A DNA stretch of 15,061 nt, taken from positions 1-15,061 of the forward strand of contig QMKT01000023.1 of the NCBI GenBank assembly GCA_003646505.1, in the 5' to 3' direction. Below are positions 12,945-15,061 of the stretch, piece by piece; position 1 is the first letter of the stretch, and each line of letters begins with the position of its first letter. The stretch comes from Campylobacterota bacterium. Its GTDB lineage: Bacteria > Campylobacterota > Campylobacteria > Campylobacterales > Sulfurovaceae. The notes beneath the pieces are model-generated. The model was given only the letters and a program-made list of their open reading frames with translations, searched no databases and had not been told where the DNA came from. The translations under genes were made by a program, and so were the position numbers.

Positions 12945-14625
12945 CTATATTCCTACCTTGATCCTTCGCTTGATAAAGTGCCTTATCACAACGTTTAATA
13001 GTCTCATCAATATTTTTATCATTGATGTGATGAAGTTGAGTAGCACCTATACTTACAGTAACATGTATCTCATCTCCATTGTCCACCGTAATAAGATTAT
13101 TTTCAATTTCAACTCTGATCCACTCAGCTAACTCTATCGCTTTATCAATTCCTCTATCTTCTAGTAAAATGATAAACTCTTCACCACCATATCTTGCTAC
13201 AACATCATTTTTCCTGATATTTTTAGTCAAGATTTTTGCAGATGATTCAATGATGTTATCTCCAACATAATGTCCATAAGTATCATTGACATCTTTGAAT
13301 TTATCAATATCAATCATTAAAACCGACAGATTCTGATCCTGTTCCTTAGCTGTAAGATAATATTTTTCTGAGATATCATAAAAATATCGACGATTATATA
13401 AACCACTTAGAATATCAGTGGTTGCCTCTATCGTAAGCTGTTTTCTAATATTTTCCAATTCCATTGTTTTGAGGGTTAAAAGATTATTAGTGTTATTCAT
13501 AATCACATATCTGTTTGTTAACAAGATAGTAAATAAAAATATTTCTACAAATGCTCCGGCAAGAAACATATAACGTGTAAAATCATTATTGACCAACATA
13601 GCATTAAAGTTCATTGCCATCATAGCCATAGCGGGGAGGAATAGCATTAAAGCGATAAGATAATACATTGCCCCGGAAAAACCATTTTTTAGGACATTTA
13701 CTGCTACATAAACAATGAATATTAAGGTTCCGGAGAAAAATACATTACTTGCAACAGTAGAATAAGGGATGTTTTGTGAAAGTAATAGTGCAAAAATGAA
13801 GGCACCTACAGCTAAGTATTTAAAGGCTTTTTCCATCACAGGATAGGTTTTAGAAAGTTTTAGAAACTCCATACTAAATAATAAGAGAGAAGACAACACC
13901 AACTGACCAAGTACATGAAGTCCTTCCTGCCAGTTTGGAAAACCAAAAGAGATGTATACGCCACTATGCATAAAAGTAAATACAATATAGGTAAATACAT
14001 ATACCATATAGTAAGCATAGACACGCTCTTTAATGATAATGAAATTATATAAATTAAGTAAAATAAATATAAATAAGACAAAGGCATAAATAGTGTACCA
14101 TTCTGTCAGTGTTACACGGTTGGGATTGAAGAACTCTTTCTTTGTGTAAAGTTCAAATTCTCCAATTTGACTTGCAATGGTGTTACCTTTTATATAAAAT
14201 ACAGATCTGTTTCCATTCACTATATGTAGTTTAAACGCTGGAGAACTGTCTGTAATCGCACGGTCATTTATGGGAATGTTTAATCCATTTTTTTGTACTT
14301 TCCATGTAGCATTTTCTTTTGTATACAAGTCTAAAATAGACCAAATAGATTCAGTAAAATAAAGGACAAAATCTTCATTTTTACTGGTATTTTCAATTTC
14401 AAGTTTAAACCAGACATTGTCATATTTATAGCCCATAGTAAACTGACTGGGCAGGGTGTCATTAAAATCTATTTTTTCAATCTCATCAATGGTTAAAAGA
14501 GAGTTTTCGTCATCATAATATTTTAGTGTAAAGTTGTCACTTTTTTGAAATCCATCAATGATGGTTAGATCTGCAGAGAATAATGTAGAATAAAATAAAG
14601 CAAAAAGAGTAAAAAATTTAAACAT
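12928..14625 (-). CDS. 7TMR-DISM membrane diguanylate cyclase
   Basis: Inner-membrane receptor that makes cyclic-di-GMP from two GTP. In the 565 residues I see a signal peptide (MFKFFTLFALFYSTLFSA), a periplasmic beta-rich 7TMR-DISM extracellular domain (about 20-165), seven membrane helices (about 175-372), a short coiled linker (about 380-400) and a GGDEF domain (about 400-560). The active site is GGEEF (480-484), with MIDIDKFKDVND upstream and an RxxD inhibitory site (RKND, 471-474) exactly five residues before it, so it should be active and product-inhibited. The ligand of such periplasmic domains is usually unknown; carbohydrates are a common suggestion. I prefer the ATG at 14625, which begins the signal peptide and has TGGA five bases upstream; the ATG at 14649 adds MRRSKWIF but sits only one base after a TATACT box. 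Probably its own transcription unit. Confidence 0.93.
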   Translation of the reverse strand: MFKFFTLFALFYSTLFSADLTIIDGFQKSDNFTLKYYDDENSLLTIDEIEKIDFNDTLPSQFTMGYKYDNVWFKLEIENTSKNEDFVLYFTESIWSILDLYTKENATWKVQKNGLNIPINDRAITDSSPAFKLHIVNGNRSVFYIKGNTIASQIGEFELYTKKEFFNPNRVTLTEWYTIYAFVLFIFILLNLYNFIIIKERVYAYYMVYVFTYIVFTFMHSGVYISFGFPNWQEGLHVLGQLVLSSLLLFSMEFLKLSKTYPVMEKAFKYLAVGAFIFALLLSQNIPYSTVASNVFFSGTLIFIVYVAVNVLKNGFSGAMYYLIALMLFLPAMAMMAMNFNAMLVNNDFTRYMFLAGAFVEIFLFTILLTNRYVIMNNTNNLLTLKTMELENIRKQLTIEATTDILSGLYNRRYFYDISEKYYLTAKEQDQNLSVLMIDIDKFKDVNDTYGHYVGDNIIESSAKILTKNIRKNDVVARYGGEEFIILLEDRGIDKAIELAEWIRVEIENNLITVDNGDEIHVTVSIGATQLHHINDKNIDETIKRCDKALYQAKDQGRNIVSSIL

Positions 14626-14650
14626 GAAAATCCATTTACTTCTCCGCATT

Positions 14651-14656
14651 AGTATA
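14651..14656 (-). promoter_or_regulatory. Candidate -10 box of the 7TMR-DISM cyclase gene
   Basis: TATACT on the minus strand (five of six to TATAAT) ends one base before the ATG at 14649. Transcription would begin some seven bases further on, inside the first codons of the longer reading, which supports initiation at the ATG at 14625 instead. No strong -35 box is visible. Confidence 0.35.
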
Positions 14657-14732
14657 ATTAACGTATTTATTATATATTAACTTCATATAAAATAAGGTTC
14701 ACGATTACAGTTTAGATATAAACTTTAGCTTT

Positions 14733-15061
14733 TTAGACCATCATCTCCAAAATCTTCCCAACCATCAATCCACCAAATGTACCAAGTATATATCCCATCA
14801 TCGCCATAAGTACACCTATGGGTATGAGTGCTTTAGAATAGGCTGAAGCCAAGATAGGAGCTGAGGCTACCCCTCCTATATTTGCTAGTGAAGCCACACC
14901 TAAACTAAATAAGTCAAGCTTGAAAAGTTTAGCGAAGATAACCATGATAACTACGTGTATTGCGATGATGACAAACCCTGCAAAAATGTATAGTGGGGCT
15001 TCTGTAAGTTCAGAGAAGTTTGCACGACTTGCTATGAGGGCTACTATGAGGTAGAGCATAA
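14733..15061 (-). CDS. DUF819 family membrane protein (C-terminal part only)
   Basis: Only the last 108-109 residues are in the window; the frame is open through the right edge, so the Met at 15059 is internal or at least not shown to be the start. Full-length DUF819 (YjcL-type) proteins are about 380-400 residues of multi-pass inner-membrane protein with unknown function. The visible part has three to four hydrophobic helices and the family's glycine-rich end: SLANIGGVASAPILASAYSK, LIPIGVLMAMMGYILGTFGG. The GG-x-ASAP segment is like the conserved re-entrant or ion-binding patches of carboxylate and ion transporters, but no substrate is established. The stop is TAA at 14735-14733, 77 bases before the cyclase ATG at 14649 and about 100 before my preferred one. 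A 6-bp A/T-rich stem at 14710-14725 follows its stop but is too weak to call a terminator. Confidence 0.85.
   Translation of the reverse strand, partial: MLYLIVALIASRANFSELTEAPLYIFAGFVIIAIHVVIMVIFAKLFKLDLFSLGVASLANIGGVASAPILASAYSKALIPIGVLMAMMGYILGTFGGLMVGKILEMMV

Noticed and set aside
14710..14725. Six-bp stem AGTTTA/TAAACT after the DUF819 gene as a terminator
   Set aside because: A/T-only apart from one pair and not followed by a U run on the minus strand.

Overview
The window looks like chromosome of a low-GC Gram-negative bacterium. The AT-rich third codon positions, the short AT-rich promoters with good -10 but poor -35 boxes, a 7TMR-DISM diguanylate cyclase and a PAS-GGDEF-EAL protein best fit the Campylobacterota (a Sulfurovum/Sulfurimonas-type organism). 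That assignment is inference from gene style, not from a marker gene. Gene density is very high: no gene-free stretch exceeds about 200 bases, and I see no tRNA, rRNA, insertion sequence, CRISPR array or phage gene.

Layout. (1) 1-1787, + strand: 3' part of a PAS-GGDEF-EAL cyclic-di-GMP enzyme whose reading frame runs off the left edge. (2) 4285-1841, - strand: a compact zinc-type ABC importer operon, znuA-znuC-znuB, with a 1-nt gap and an ATGA overlap. (3) 5538-4409, - strand: two secreted proteins, a small Arg/Asn-repeat protein and a DUF2092 (LolA-like) periplasmic protein. (4) 5740-6231, + strand: a 163-residue orphan that I read as a degenerate GGDEF domain keeping an RxxD inhibitory-site motif. 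(5) 7536-6241, - strand: a leucine-rich-repeat protein kinase, divergent from (6) 7614-8420, + strand: a membrane-anchored TerB/J-domain co-chaperone of DjlA architecture. (7) 11252-8433, - strand: pxpA-pxpB-pxpC (ATP-dependent 5-oxoprolinase) and an S4-less rRNA pseudouridine synthase, all linked by 8-11 nt gene overlaps. (8) 11739-11287, - strand: a secreted Lys/Ala/Pro/Thr-repeat protein. (9) 12883-11798, - strand: an L-Ala-D/L-Glu-type dipeptide epimerase. (10) 14625-12928, - strand: a 7TMR-DISM membrane diguanylate cyclase. (11) the right edge holds the C-terminal 108 residues of a DUF819 membrane protein.

How they fit together. The epimerase and PxpABC both feed L-glutamate: one lets murein-derived L-Ala-D-Glu enter general peptide degradation, the other reopens pyroglutamate. 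Their adjacency suggests a glutamate/cell-wall peptide salvage locus. Three separate cyclic-di-GMP-type proteins (one PDE/DGC, one DGC, one candidate degenerate receptor) lie within 15 kb but are not co-transcribed. The most unusual items are the degenerate GGDEF candidate, the LRR-kinase, and the two low-complexity secreted proteins. I did not find a convincing complete novel multi-gene system; the closest candidates are listed with what would test them.
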